Source: Thiodiazotropha sp050305635 (GTDB lineage: Bacteria > Pseudomonadota > Gammaproteobacteria > Chromatiales > Chromatiaceae). Taken from it: a stretch of 64,000 nucleotides of DNA. The stretch lies in NCBI GenBank assembly GCA_050305635.1, contig JBNLFS010000079.1, positions 62,001 through 126,000 on the forward strand, in the 5' to 3' direction. A program made the position numbers and the translations under genes. The notes beneath the pieces were generated by a model. That model had not been told where the DNA came from, did not search any database, and saw only the letters and a program-made list of their open reading frames with translations. Of the stretch, positions 27,138 to 36,684 are shown piece after piece. Positions within the stretch are counted from its first letter, which is position 1; each line of letters starts with the position of its first letter.

Positions 27138-30100
27138 ATGAGCATGCAGCCTACTGCGCGGATTCGTGAAATCCCCTACAACTATACCTCGTTCTCAGAC
27201 CGGGAGATCGTGATCCGGTTCCTGGGCAAACCGATGTGGGCGCTGATCGAGGAGTTGCGCGGCAGTCGCCGGACCGGGCGTTCGGCACGCATGCTGTTCG
27301 AGATCCTCGGTGACATGTGGGTCATCAACCGCAACCCCTACCTGCAGGACGACCTGCTGGACAACGAACAGCGCCGCCAGGCGTTGATCAATGCCCTGAT
27401 CCACCGCCTGGATCAGTTCGGCGCCCGCACCAACAACAATCAGAAGGCCGAACAGCTGCTCAGCGCCACCCGCGAGGCGGTGGAGCGTTTCGCCCGCCAG
27501 TTCGAGGACCTGCTCGCACTGCGCCGCCGCACCCGGCAGAACCTGATCGGTCTGACCCGGGCGGACAACATCGATTTCAGCGGTTTCGCAAGGGTCTCAC
27601 ACGCCACCGATGCCACCGACTGGCGCGTCGAGATCCCCTTTGTGGTCATCACCCCCGACCAGGAGGAAGAGGTAGCCCCCATCGTGCGCGCCTGCATTGC
27701 CTCCGGTCTCACCCTGATACCCCGGGGCGGCGGTACCGGCTACACGGGTAGTGCGGTGCCCCTGGACCCGCATACCGCGGTGATCAATACCGAAAAGCTC
27801 GACCGGTTGGGTCCGGTGGAACGATTGGCACTGCCCGGCGTTCCCGACCCGGTACCCACCATCCGTACCGGCGCGGGGGTGGTGACCCGGCGGGTCTCCG
27901 AGGCGGCGGATGCCATGGGCCTGGCGTTTGCCGTGGACCCCACCTCCCAGGACGCCTCCACCATCGGCGGCAACATTGCGATGAACGCGGGAGGCAAGAA
28001 GGCGGTCCTCTGGGGCACCACCCTGGACAACCTCGCAAGCTGGCGCATGGTCACCCCCGAGGGGGAGTGGCTGGAGATCGAGCGGCTCAACCATAACCTG
28101 GGCAAGATCCACGATCAGGCGGAGGTGCAGTTCCGTCTCACCCGCTATGACAGCACGGGCAAGAGCCAAATCGGCGACCCCCGGGTGCTGAGCATGCCCG
28201 GTCAGGCCTTCCGCAAGGCGGGGCTGGGCAAGGATGTGACCGACAAATTCCTCTCCGGTCTGCCCGGGGTGCAGAAAGAGGGTTGCGACGGCCTCATCAC
28301 TTCGGCCCGCTTCGTCCTCCACCGGATGCCCGGCCAGGTGCGTACCCTATGCCTGGAGTTCTTCGGCACGGACATCGGCAAGGCGGTTCCCGCCATCGTC
28401 GAACTCAAGGACTACCTGGACGGTCACGATCAGGTACTGCTCGCCGGTCTCGAACACCTGGACGAGCGCTATCTGAAGGCCGTCAAGTACTCGACCAAGG
28501 CCGCCCGCCACGACCGACCCAAGATGGTGCTGCTGGCCGACCTGGCCAGTGATGACGCCGCACTGCTTGAAGAAGCCGCCGCCGAGGTGGTGCGCATGAC
28601 CCAGGCCCGGGAAGGCGAGGCGTTCATCGCCAGCAGTCCCGAGGCACGGCGCAATTTCTGGCTCGACCGTTCCCGCACCGCGGCCATCTCCGCCCACACC
28701 AACGCCTTCAAGATCAACGAGGACGTGGTCATTCCACTCGACCGGCTGGCCGAGTACAGCCGTGGTATCGAGCGTATCAACATCGAGGAATCGATCCGCA
28801 ACAAGATTGCTATTGCCGATGAAGTAAAGGCATACCTTGAAAGTGACCACTCACTTCGTAAGCCGGATGACGATGCGGAGGCAAGCGACGAAAACCGCAG
28901 CATCCTGCAGGCAAAGCTCGAGCTGGCGCAACGCGCGGTGGACGAGGCGCGGAGCCGCTGGCGCGCCCTGCTCGATCATCTGGACGAACCCGCCGCCAAC
29001 CATCGGGCCCTGTTCGCAGAGGTGCGCAGTGAGCTGATTCAGGCGAATGACCGGGTCCTCGATCTGCTGCTGCGCCGGGATCTGGTGGTCTCCTACCGGC
29101 AGGAAGTGGCGCGTCGCCTGGACGAGGCCTTCCCCGGTCAGGACGTACGCCGCCTGCGCCATGCCCTGCGCGAGATTCACACCCGTTTGCGGGATGCCCG
29201 GCTGTTCGTCGCCCTGCACATGCACGCCGGTGACGGCAATGTGCACACCAACATTCCGGTGCATTCCGACAACTACGCCATGCTGCAGCAGGCCGACCGC
29301 ATCGTCGACCGGATCATGACCCTGGCCCTGAGCCTGGACGGGGCGATCTCCGGTGAGCACGGTATCGGCCTGACCAAGCTGCAATACCTCTCCGCGGATA
29401 AACTCGAGGCGTTCGCCCGCTACAAACAGGCGATCGATCCTCAGGGGCGCTTCAACCGGGGCAAGCTGATCGCCGGGGCGGACCTGGAACTGGCCTACAC
29501 CCCCTCGTTGCGGCTCCTCGAGCAGGAGGCCCTGATCCTGGAGGAGAGCGAACTCGGCATTCTCAATGACGAGATCAAGCACTGCCTGCGCTGCGGCAAG
29601 TGCAAACCGGTGTGCATGACCCATATTCCCCGGGCCAATCTGCTCTATTCGCCGCGTAACAAAATTCTCGCCACCGGCCTGATCATCGAGGCCTTCCTCT
29701 ATGAGGAACAGACCCGGCGCGGTGTCTCCCTGCAGCACTTCAACGAGATGAATGACGTGGCGGACCACTGCACCGTGTGCCACAAGTGCGAAAACCCCTG
29801 CCCGGTGAACATCGACTTCGGTGAGGTCACCACGCGGATGCGCAAGATCCTGGTCGACCGGGGCAAGAAGCGCTCCAGCCTCGGCGCCAAGGCGGCCATG
29901 ACCTTTCTCAATCTCACCCACCCGACGGCGATCCGCTGGCTGCGCCGGGGCATGGCCGAGTGGGGTTTCAAAGGTCTCAATCTGGGGCACGCCCTGGCGG
30001 GACGGCTCGGACTCGTGAAAAGTCCGCAGCACCCTCCCCATGCCACCACCGGCCAGCCCAAACCCCAGACCCTGATGGTGGAGATGCTGCAGACCCCGAT

Positions 30101-30995
30101 CCGGGTCGAGGCCCCACGCCAGACCCTGAGGGATGCCCTCAGGCTGAACGACCCCACCTCGGTGCCGATCCTGCGCAACCCCGCCAGGGTGAGTGAAGAG
30201 AGCGACGCGATCTTCTATTTCCCGGGCTGCGGTTCCGAACGGCTGTACAGCGAGATCGGCCTGGCGACCCTGGCGATGCTCCACGATCTGGGCGCGGAGA
30301 CCGTGCTGCCCCCGGGCTACCTGTGCTGCGGCTATCCCCAGAGCGCGGCGGGCCTGCACGCCCGCGGGCGCCAGATCACCACGGAAAACCGGGTGCTGTT
30401 CCACCGCATCGCCAACACCCTCAACTACATGGACATCAAGACCGTGCTGGTCTCCTGCGGCACCTGCATGGATCAGCTGCTGCAGTACGAGTTCGGCAAG
30501 ATCTTTCCCGGTTGCCGGTTGCTCGACATTCACGAGTACCTGCTGGAGAAAGGGGTGCAACTGGACGGTTCGCAGGCGACCGAATACCTCTACCACGATC
30601 CCTGCCATACCCCGATCAAGCAGTACAGCCCGATCCAGGTGGCCAGTTCCCTTACCGGAAAGCCGGTGCTGCTCAGCGACCGCTGCTGCGGCGAGGCCGG
30701 AACCCTCGGCACCAGCCGCCCGGATATCGCCCACCAGCTGCGCTATCGCAAATCCGAGGAGCTGGCCAAGGGTATCGCGACCATTCAGCACCGGATGACG
30801 GATACCGCCGCGCCGATCAAGCTCCTCACCAGCTGTCCGGCCTGTCAGCAGGGCCTGAGCCGCTACACGGACCAGACCGGCCTGAAACCCGAATACCTGG
30901 TGTTGGAACTGGTCCGCCAACGCCAGGGCGAGCAGTGGCAGCAAAAGTTCCTCGAACAGGTGCTGCAGGACGGCATCGAGCGGGTGCTGGTGTAG
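27138..30995 (+). CDS. Large FAD/Fe-S oxidoreductase (DUF3683 - FAD oxidase - 4Fe4S - CCG)
   Basis: A 1285-residue fusion. Residues about 1-140 form a DUF3683 domain. An FAD-binding type-4 domain follows (PRGGGTGYTGSAV near 195), and then a C-terminal FAD-oxidase domain with MHAGDGNVHTNIPVHSD near 695. Two cysteine clusters for [4Fe-4S] are CLRCGKCKPVC near 815 and CTVCHKCENPCP near 877. The tail has the heterodisulfide-reductase-type CCG motifs (YLCCGYPQSA near 1060, RCCGEAGTLG near 1180). The layout matches D-lactate/glycolate dehydrogenase-type enzymes with the Fe-S subunit fused to the flavoprotein. The substrate, probably a 2-hydroxy acid, is inferred. ATG 27138 is divergent from cytochrome c'. 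Confidence 0.88.
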   Translation: MSMQPTARIREIPYNYTSFSDREIVIRFLGKPMWALIEELRGSRRTGRSARMLFEILGDMWVINRNPYLQDDLLDNEQRRQALINALIHRLDQFGARTNNNQKAEQLLSATREAVERFARQFEDLLALRRRTRQNLIGLTRADNIDFSGFARVSHATDATDWRVEIPFVVITPDQEEEVAPIVRACIASGLTLIPRGGGTGYTGSAVPLDPHTAVINTEKLDRLGPVERLALPGVPDPVPTIRTGAGVVTRRVSEAADAMGLAFAVDPTSQDASTIGGNIAMNAGGKKAVLWGTTLDNLASWRMVTPEGEWLEIERLNHNLGKIHDQAEVQFRLTRYDSTGKSQIGDPRVLSMPGQAFRKAGLGKDVTDKFLSGLPGVQKEGCDGLITSARFVLHRMPGQVRTLCLEFFGTDIGKAVPAIVELKDYLDGHDQVLLAGLEHLDERYLKAVKYSTKAARHDRPKMVLLADLASDDAALLEEAAAEVVRMTQAREGEAFIASSPEARRNFWLDRSRTAAISAHTNAFKINEDVVIPLDRLAEYSRGIERINIEESIRNKIAIADEVKAYLESDHSLRKPDDDAEASDENRSILQAKLELAQRAVDEARSRWRALLDHLDEPAANHRALFAEVRSELIQANDRVLDLLLRRDLVVSYRQEVARRLDEAFPGQDVRRLRHALREIHTRLRDARLFVALHMHAGDGNVHTNIPVHSDNYAMLQQADRIVDRIMTLALSLDGAISGEHGIGLTKLQYLSADKLEAFARYKQAIDPQGRFNRGKLIAGADLELAYTPSLRLLEQEALILEESELGILNDEIKHCLRCGKCKPVCMTHIPRANLLYSPRNKILATGLIIEAFLYEEQTRRGVSLQHFNEMNDVADHCTVCHKCENPCPVNIDFGEVTTRMRKILVDRGKKRSSLGAKAAMTFLNLTHPTAIRWLRRGMAEWGFKGLNLGHALAGRLGLVKSPQHPPHATTGQPKPQTLMVEMLQTPIRVEAPRQTLRDALRLNDPTSVPILRNPARVSEESDAIFYFPGCGSERLYSEIGLATLAMLHDLGAETVLPPGYLCCGYPQSAAGLHARGRQITTENRVLFHRIANTLNYMDIKTVLVSCGTCMDQLLQYEFGKIFPGCRLLDIHEYLLEKGVQLDGSQATEYLYHDPCHTPIKQYSPIQVASSLTGKPVLLSDRCCGEAGTLGTSRPDIAHQLRYRKSEELAKGIATIQHRMTDTAAPIKLLTSCPACQQGLSRYTDQTGLKPEYLVLELVRQRQGEQWQQKFLEQVLQDGIERVLV

Positions 30996-31362
30996 TAACA
31001 CCGGATTCTAAAATGAAAGACTCACACTTGGATTGATCACCTCGGTCATCCCGGCGCATGCCGTGATCTGGAACGCTTAACGGATCAAGCGTCGCGGATT
31101 TCATCCCCGGTGCATTGTTCCCACACAGAGCGTGGCCACAAGACAAGACCACTTCTTGAATATCCACAAACGGGTAAGGATCAGGCGATTTTGTCGGCTC
31201 CCCCGCTTGATGGATAATGGCCATCACAATCCATTGGCCCGATCCCAAAAAACTACGGGTTAAGTTTTCAAGTACCGTGTCATTCCCTCGGGCCACACTG
31301 ATCAGGGCGATCCCCTGCCTGCGCCCGGCCGGGAAACGGCATCTCACGAGGAACATGCCACC
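30996..31362. other. 367-bp gap with a decayed REP-like copy
   Basis: No coding frame is supported between the oxidoreductase and ppc. The gap contains a short ACGCTT/AAGCGT hairpin (31072-31091 region) and the degenerate REP copy at 31111-31142 described separately. The ppc promoter should lie in its right half, but I cannot place it. Confidence 0.45.
31111..31142 (-). repeat. Degenerate copy of the TTCCCACGC hairpin repeat
   Basis: Read on the minus strand, CCACGCTCTGTGTGGGAA aligns with the intact element at 23992-24020, with changes in one stem arm and a 3-base insertion before TGCA. The stem is broken, so this copy is old. Confidence 0.6.
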
Positions 31363-34185
31363 ATGAAAGACCGTTTCACCAAGGCCTGCGTCAAACAGGA
31401 CGATGTGCTTCGCAGCCGTGTCCGCCTGCTCACCACCCTCCTCGGCGAAGTGCTCTATGAGCAGGTCGGCAAAGAGACCTTCACCGTGGTCGAGCGGTTG
31501 CGCAAAGGCTACCTGAAGCTGCAGAAAAAGCAGGACCCGGAGCTCAAGGAGCGCCTGTCACGCCTGATCCAGAGCCTGGAACCGGAAATCCTCAGCGCCG
31601 TGGTGCGCGCCTTCAGTATCTATTTCGTACTGGTCAATATCGCCGAAGAGGCCTTCATGCACACCCAGAGAAGACGCATCGCCGGCAAGGGCGGCGAACT
31701 CTGGGAAGGCTCCTTCGATCACACCCTGCGGGGTTTTCGCGCCCAGGGCATCACACCTCAGGAGTTGCAGAACATCATCGACGACTCGGCCTATATCCCG
31801 GTCTTCACCGCCCATCCCACGGAAGCCAAGCGCCTGGTGATCATGAACCTGCTGCGGCGCATCTTCGTCACCAGCGAAGTCCTGGATGCGCCCCGCCGCA
31901 CCCTGGATCAGCGGCCGGACACCATCCGCTCCCTGAAGACCCAGATCCAGACCCTGTGGAAAACCGAAGAGGTGCGCGCGGTACGCCCCGAGGTGCGCAA
32001 TGAGATCCGCCTCGGTCTGCACTATTTCCATCGCAGCCTGTTCGACGCCGTCCCCCAGGTATTCCGCCGTCTGCAGGCCGGTATCGAACGCATCTACCGG
32101 GATCACGAAGGCTACCACGGCGTTCAGCTGCCCCCCTTCATCCGCTTCGGTTCCTGGATCGGCGGGGACCGGGACGGTAACCCCTTCGTCACCCCGGAGG
32201 TCACCCGCCTGGCATTGGGCCTGCAGCAGCAGACCATCCTGCGTGAATACATCCGTCGGGTCGATGAACTGATCTCGGAACTCACCTTTTCGGTACGCTT
32301 CTGCACCCCCAACTGGCCGTTCAGCGAAAGCCTCAAATCCGATAACGAGCAGTTCGCCCTGTTCTTTGAGGCCGACCCCAGGCGTTTTGCTGACGAGCCC
32401 TATCGACGCAAGCTCTACATCATTCGCGAACGCCTGCGTCAGACCCTTGCTGCAATTGACCCTGATACATCCCAATCCGCGCGCGCCCTCCCCGGGGTCT
32501 ATCCGAATGCGCAGCTTTTTCAGCGCGATCTCAAACTGATCTCCCAGTCCCTGCTCAGCCATGGTGACGGTCACTCCGCAGAAGGCGCCCTCAAGGACCT
32601 GATCCATCTGTCCGAAACCTTCTGTTTCCACCTGGTGAGCCTCGACGTCCGCCAGGAGTCGACCCGCCACACTCAGGCGGTGACCGAGATCCTCGCCCTC
32701 AGCGGTGAAGTCCCGGACTATGCGTCCCTGGACACCGCACAACGACTCGAATCTCTGGCCGTCCTGATCGGCCGGGAACCGCCACCGCTGACCTTCGAGC
32801 GTGGGGTGCTCAGCGATGAGACCCGGCAGACCCTGGAGGTGTTTGAGCTGATCGCGGAGAGCCGGGAGGCGATCGGGCCCCGGGCGATCGGACAATACGT
32901 GATCTCCATGACCCACCAGTCGAGCGACATTATGGAAGTGGCCTTCCTGGGCCATTTGGCGGGACTGGTCGGTATCGATCAGGGCAGTTGGTACAACCAC
33001 CTGGAGATCTCGCCCCTGTTCGAGACCATCGATGATCTGAAACGCAGCGAGACCATCCTCCGGGAACTGTTCGAGAATGCCACCTACCGGCAGCTTCTGG
33101 CGGCCAACGAACAGCGCCAGGAGGTGATGCTCGGGTATTCCGACTCGGCCAAGGACGGGGGCATCCTGGCCTCCGCCTGGAATCTCTACCAGACCCAGAA
33201 GCGCATCATCGCCCTGAGCGAGCAGTTCAACCTGCGCTGCCGACTGTTCCACGGTCGCGGCGGAACCGTGGGACGCGGCGGCGGCCCCACCCACCAGTCG
33301 ATCCTGGCCCAGCCTCCGGGCACAGTGAAAGGCGAGATCAAGTTCACCGAGCAGGGTGAGGTGCTCTCCTACCGCTACGGCAACCGGGAAACCGCGATCT
33401 TCGAACTGACCATGGGCATCACCGGGCTGTTCAAAGCCAGCAAGGGCGTGGTCCACCAAGTGACCCCGGTAAATGCCGATTTCGTGCGGATGCTGGATGA
33501 GATCGCGGAACTCAGCGAGCAGCAGTTTCGCCATCTCACCGAGCAATCCCCCGGCTTCCTCGACTATTTCTACGAGGCTACGCCGGTCAACGAGATCGCC
33601 CAGCTGAACATCGGCTCACGCCCCTCCCACCGTTCCAAGGGAAACCGCTCCAAATCCTCGGTGCGGGCCATCGCCTGGGTCTTCGGCTGGGGCCAGGCGC
33701 GTCAGGGTATCCCGGGCTGGTACGGTATCGGCTCCGCTCTGGAGCGCTGGCGCAAGGAGAAGCCGGGACGCCTCAAGCATCTGCGCCGCATGTACCAGGA
33801 GTGGCCGTTCTTCCACGTACTCTTGAGCAATACCCAGATGGCACTGACGAAATCCGACATGAATATCGCCTGGGAATACGCCTGCCTGTGCCAGGACAAG
33901 ACCAGCCGGGAAACCATCTACAACGATATCCGGGATGAGTTCGAGCGCACCAAACGCCAGGTGTTGGAGATCGCACAGATCGATGAACTGCTGGATGAGG
34001 ACCCGGTCCTGCAACAGTCGATCAAGCGGCGCAATGCCTATCTCGGCCCCTTGAACCACATCCAGCTGGAGACCCTCAAGCGCTATCGCAATCCGAAACT
34101 CAGCGATGAGGAGCGGGATCTGTGGCTGACCCCCCTGCTGCGCTCGATCAACGCCATTTCCGCCGGGCTGCGCAATACCGGCTGA
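31363..34185 (+). CDS. ppc: Phosphoenolpyruvate carboxylase
   Basis: Carboxylates PEP to oxaloacetate with bicarbonate, feeding the TCA cycle or C4-acid pools. The 940-residue protein has the active-site histidine segment VFTAHPTEAKR, the PEP/bicarbonate loop FHGRGGTVGRGGGPTHQSIL, and GEIKFTEQGEVLSYRYGN, and it ends with the conserved RNTG. Length fits the bacterial family. The nearest purine-rich site, GAGGAAC, is rather far (about 11 bp) from ATG 31363. It is monocistronic, with repeat-rich DNA following it. Confidence 0.97.
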   Translation: MKDRFTKACVKQDDVLRSRVRLLTTLLGEVLYEQVGKETFTVVERLRKGYLKLQKKQDPELKERLSRLIQSLEPEILSAVVRAFSIYFVLVNIAEEAFMHTQRRRIAGKGGELWEGSFDHTLRGFRAQGITPQELQNIIDDSAYIPVFTAHPTEAKRLVIMNLLRRIFVTSEVLDAPRRTLDQRPDTIRSLKTQIQTLWKTEEVRAVRPEVRNEIRLGLHYFHRSLFDAVPQVFRRLQAGIERIYRDHEGYHGVQLPPFIRFGSWIGGDRDGNPFVTPEVTRLALGLQQQTILREYIRRVDELISELTFSVRFCTPNWPFSESLKSDNEQFALFFEADPRRFADEPYRRKLYIIRERLRQTLAAIDPDTSQSARALPGVYPNAQLFQRDLKLISQSLLSHGDGHSAEGALKDLIHLSETFCFHLVSLDVRQESTRHTQAVTEILALSGEVPDYASLDTAQRLESLAVLIGREPPPLTFERGVLSDETRQTLEVFELIAESREAIGPRAIGQYVISMTHQSSDIMEVAFLGHLAGLVGIDQGSWYNHLEISPLFETIDDLKRSETILRELFENATYRQLLAANEQRQEVMLGYSDSAKDGGILASAWNLYQTQKRIIALSEQFNLRCRLFHGRGGTVGRGGGPTHQSILAQPPGTVKGEIKFTEQGEVLSYRYGNRETAIFELTMGITGLFKASKGVVHQVTPVNADFVRMLDEIAELSEQQFRHLTEQSPGFLDYFYEATPVNEIAQLNIGSRPSHRSKGNRSKSSVRAIAWVFGWGQARQGIPGWYGIGSALERWRKEKPGRLKHLRRMYQEWPFFHVLLSNTQMALTKSDMNIAWEYACLCQDKTSRETIYNDIRDEFERTKRQVLEIAQIDELLDEDPVLQQSIKRRNAYLGPLNHIQLETLKRYRNPKLSDEERDLWLTPLLRSINAISAGLRNTG

Positions 34186-34266
34186 ACTCTTTAATACAGA
34201 GGAGGTGTTCGCTGCGCTCACGGACTCTATGGCTGAGCATCATGGGTATTCAGGTAGATCGATAAC

Positions 34267-34347
34267 ACCACGAAGGACACGAAGAGCACGAAGCGCAATG
34301 ATCCGACCGCTTAATCGATCCTTCGTGGCCTTCGTGCGCTTCGTGGT
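34267..34347. repeat. CACGAAGGACACGAAG-type inverted repeat, locus 1
   Basis: Two 27-bp arms (34267-34293 and 34321-34347) built from CACGAAGxx units are inverted around a 27-bp centre; about 23 of 27 positions pair. A related structure lies at 57375-57467. Dispersed, noncoding, and lying just after ppc. Confidence 0.7.
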
Positions 34348-34632
34348 AGATTTCAACCCATCGAGAATCCCCGATATGGCCGGTTTCGCCCGCCTGGGCG
34401 AGTCACTTTATCTTTTGCGCGAAAAGCCAAGTAACCCAAAGAAAGGGAGCTCGACTGTCCCGTCCTACGGGGACCTCAAGAAGCGGGAGCATCACCCCCG
34501 TAGCCTGGGTGAAACCCAGTGGAACCCAGGCCACGGCAGACTGCGAAGCACCAAACTGTGCACCAGTCCCTGGAGTTTTACGTGAGTCAGCCGATGAATC
34601 GGGTCATCGACCCGAATCCTGGAACTGACGGT
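34348..34632. repeat. Repeat-rich tract including a third GTAGCCCGGGTG-type copy
   Basis: Part of the 447-bp gap between ppc and the CAP-domain lipoprotein. It holds a GAGTCACTTTATCTTTTGCG/CGCGAAAAG...AAGTAACC stretch (about 34390-34440), of a kind I remember as a common dispersed sequence in sulfur-oxidising Gammaproteobacteria. At 34500-34530, GTAGCCTGGGTG...GGAACCCAGG matches the 32-bp elements near 11.3 kb with changes in both stem arms. The apparent reading frames here look like by-products of the repeats. Confidence 0.5.
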
Positions 34633-35988
34633 ATGTTCATCAAAACAAACGCTTCCCTGCTGTCCGCCCTGACACTCTGCCTGGTCCTGAGCGCCTGTGG
34701 CGGCGGGGGCGGTTCCGGGGACTCGGATACGAGCGGTGGCAACACCACGGGGGACAGCTCACAGGAGGAGGGACAGCCCTCGGGCGATACCTCCCAACCG
34801 CCGGCTGACGAAACCCAGGACCCCGTCGAGGAGACTCCTCCACCGGCGGATGACGGAAACGCTTCTCCGCCCCCGGCCGATGAAACGCCGATTCCTGAAC
34901 CCGCACCCGGCACTTCAGCCAACACCCCCCCAGAGGCTGACATCCAGGGAGACACGGAGGTGACCTCCGGCGCCACCCTGGTGCTCGATGGCACCGCCTC
35001 CAGCGATCCGGATGGCGACACCCTCACCTATCAGTGGACCCAGACCCTGGGCGATCCCATCAACCTGATCAATGCCAGCGGTCCGACCCTGACCCTGATC
35101 GCCCCGGAGGTCGGCGATGCCACCTTGATGGAGATTCAACTCATGGTAAGTGACGGCACCGTCTCGGCCACCGCCCGCTTCCAGTTCACGGTCATCCCGC
35201 CGGTCGACACCACCGCGCCCCAGGTGGCGGCGCAATCGCCCCAACCCGACGCCGTCGATGTCGCCACCACCACCCCGATCTGGGTACGCTTCGACGAGCC
35301 CCTCGACCCGGACTCACTACCGGCCTCGAGCCTGCAGCTGTTGCTGTCCGGAACCCCCATCAACGGCAGCCTCGGCTACGCTGCGGATACTCAGACCCTG
35401 ACCTTCACCCCCGAGGCCGACCTCGCAGCGAACACGCTCTATACCGTGGTAATGAGCGATGATCCGAGGGATCTATCGGGGAATACGGTGAGTACCGACA
35501 GCTGGCAGTTCACCACCGGCAGCGCCTACAACCTGGGCGCCACCACCCAGCAGACCATGGATCAATGCATGTCGGTGCAGGACAAGGAGATGCTCACCCT
35601 GGTGAACAATGCGCGGGCGGTTGCTCGGCTGTGCGGGGATACGAACTACCCGGCCGTTCCCGCCCTGGCCTGGCATTGCGATCTGGAAACCGCGGCCCAG
35701 GGTCACTCGGACTCCATGGCAGAGAATGACTTCTTCAGTCATACCGGATTGGACGATTCGAGTCCCGGCGACCGAATCACCGCCGCGGGCTATATCTGGC
35801 GCGCCTACAACGAAAACATCGCCGCCGGTTACAACACCCAGGAAGATGCGATGACCGCCTGGCTGGAGAGCCCGGGACACTGCGCCAACCTGATGAGTGC
35901 CCGTGTCACGGAAATCGGTACCGGCGTGGCGGAGAATCCCAGTGCCCAGTACCGAATCTACTGGACCCAGGATCTGGCGGATCGCTGA
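34633..35988 (+). CDS. Lipoprotein with Ig-like repeats and a C-terminal CAP/SCP domain
   Basis: A 451-residue predicted surface lipoprotein. The lipobox is LSAC (C22), followed by a Gly run and a long Pro/Asp/Glu/Thr linker (about 30-105). A PKD/cadherin-like domain follows (about 108-195, LVLDGTASSDPDGDTLTYQW). Next is a bacterial Ig-like (Big_5/SbsA-type) domain (about 200-295, PQPDAVDVATTTPIWVRFDE). The C-terminal CAP (SCP/PR-1) domain spans about 315-451, with GHSDSMAENDFFSH, YNENIAAGY and ESPGHCANLM. CAP domains bind sterols, lipids or peptidoglycan in different organisms; the role here is open. I start at ATG 34633 because it begins the lipoprotein signal; in-frame ATG 34594 is an alternative. 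Confidence 0.85.
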   Translation: MFIKTNASLLSALTLCLVLSACGGGGGSGDSDTSGGNTTGDSSQEEGQPSGDTSQPPADETQDPVEETPPPADDGNASPPPADETPIPEPAPGTSANTPPEADIQGDTEVTSGATLVLDGTASSDPDGDTLTYQWTQTLGDPINLINASGPTLTLIAPEVGDATLMEIQLMVSDGTVSATARFQFTVIPPVDTTAPQVAAQSPQPDAVDVATTTPIWVRFDEPLDPDSLPASSLQLLLSGTPINGSLGYAADTQTLTFTPEADLAANTLYTVVMSDDPRDLSGNTVSTDSWQFTTGSAYNLGATTQQTMDQCMSVQDKEMLTLVNNARAVARLCGDTNYPAVPALAWHCDLETAAQGHSDSMAENDFFSHTGLDDSSPGDRITAAGYIWRAYNENIAAGYNTQEDAMTAWLESPGHCANLMSARVTEIGTGVAENPSAQYRIYWTQDLADR

Positions 35989-36012
35989 GTGGATTTCGGG
36001 TAATAAGGGTAT

Positions 36013-36684
36013 TCAGTCCAGTGACTCAACCCGGGTTTTCATTGCCTGCAGACGTAATGCAACCTGCTGCCAAATCTCATCCTCTCCGGCCCTGGCCAGC
36101 AGGGCATCACCCTGCTGGATCAAACTGCGCAGTTGATCGGGATCGAACAGGGTGATCGCCGCCTCGAAGTCCTGCGTTGAAGCACTCATCAGAACCGGTA
36201 GCAGTTCCTCCTCTCGGATCAGCGAGTCCGGATCCAGTAGATCTGCCACCAGAGGTGTCTCGAGCAGATCGTAGTGGGTGGCCCTGGCTACCTCCTCCTG
36301 CTGCAGTTCCTGGTGTGCCACCGTGTCGTTACCCGCACCCTTCCACACCGAGCGCATGATCACTTCGACCAGCTTGCGAATCGCCTGCTTGTTGGGGGAC
36401 TGATCATCGGCGAGTCGGCAGGCCTGTTCGTAATACTTGTCCAGCCGTTCCTTGAGGTCCAGGATCACCTCGCTCTGCTCATGGGGCCCGAGTGACACGG
36501 CCTCTCCCACCAGTTTGCGCAGATCGACGATATAGGCGACCAACTCTTCATGATCGAGCCGTTGGGTTTCCGTCAACGCGGCCTGGGACAACGTTCGGTC
36601 CTGTTCCGCGAACAATGGGTTGTTATATTTGCGCATCGCATGGCGCTCGTGCCGCCCCGGCATCAGGCTAAACTGCAGATTCAT
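36013..36684 (-). CDS. Conserved-looking hypothetical protein
   Basis: A 223-residue soluble, acidic, largely helical protein of unrecognised family. It starts with a short basic segment (MPGRHERHAMRKYNNPLFAE) and continues with amphipathic helices such as LDHEELVAYIVDLRKLVGEA and EVILDLKERLDKYYEQACRL. It has no signal peptide or membrane segment. AGAGG lies 5 bp before ATG 36684; an internal ATG at 36636 would drop 16 residues. Codon use matches the neighbours. It converges on the CAP lipoprotein gene with a 24-bp gap. No function can be named. Confidence 0.7.
   Translation of the reverse strand: MNLQFSLMPGRHERHAMRKYNNPLFAEQDRTLSQAALTETQRLDHEELVAYIVDLRKLVGEAVSLGPHEQSEVILDLKERLDKYYEQACRLADDQSPNKQAIRKLVEVIMRSVWKGAGNDTVAHQELQQEEVARATHYDLLETPLVADLLDPDSLIREEELLPVLMSASTQDFEAAITLFDPDQLRSLIQQGDALLARAGEDEIWQQVALRLQAMKTRVESLD

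Noticed and set aside
28851..31001. Long open frame (716 codons) on the minus strand inside the FAD/Fe-S oxidoreductase gene
   Set aside because: It is antisense to a gene with clear domains over its full length and shows no family features; high GC codon bias creates such frames.
31558..33546. 662-codon minus-strand frame inside ppc
   Set aside because: Antisense shadow of PEP carboxylase; no ribosome binding site or recognisable protein.
34381..34560. Plus-strand frame through the AAAGTAACC-type repeat
   Set aside because: The frame is a translation of dispersed repeat DNA; the lipoprotein begins later, at 34633.
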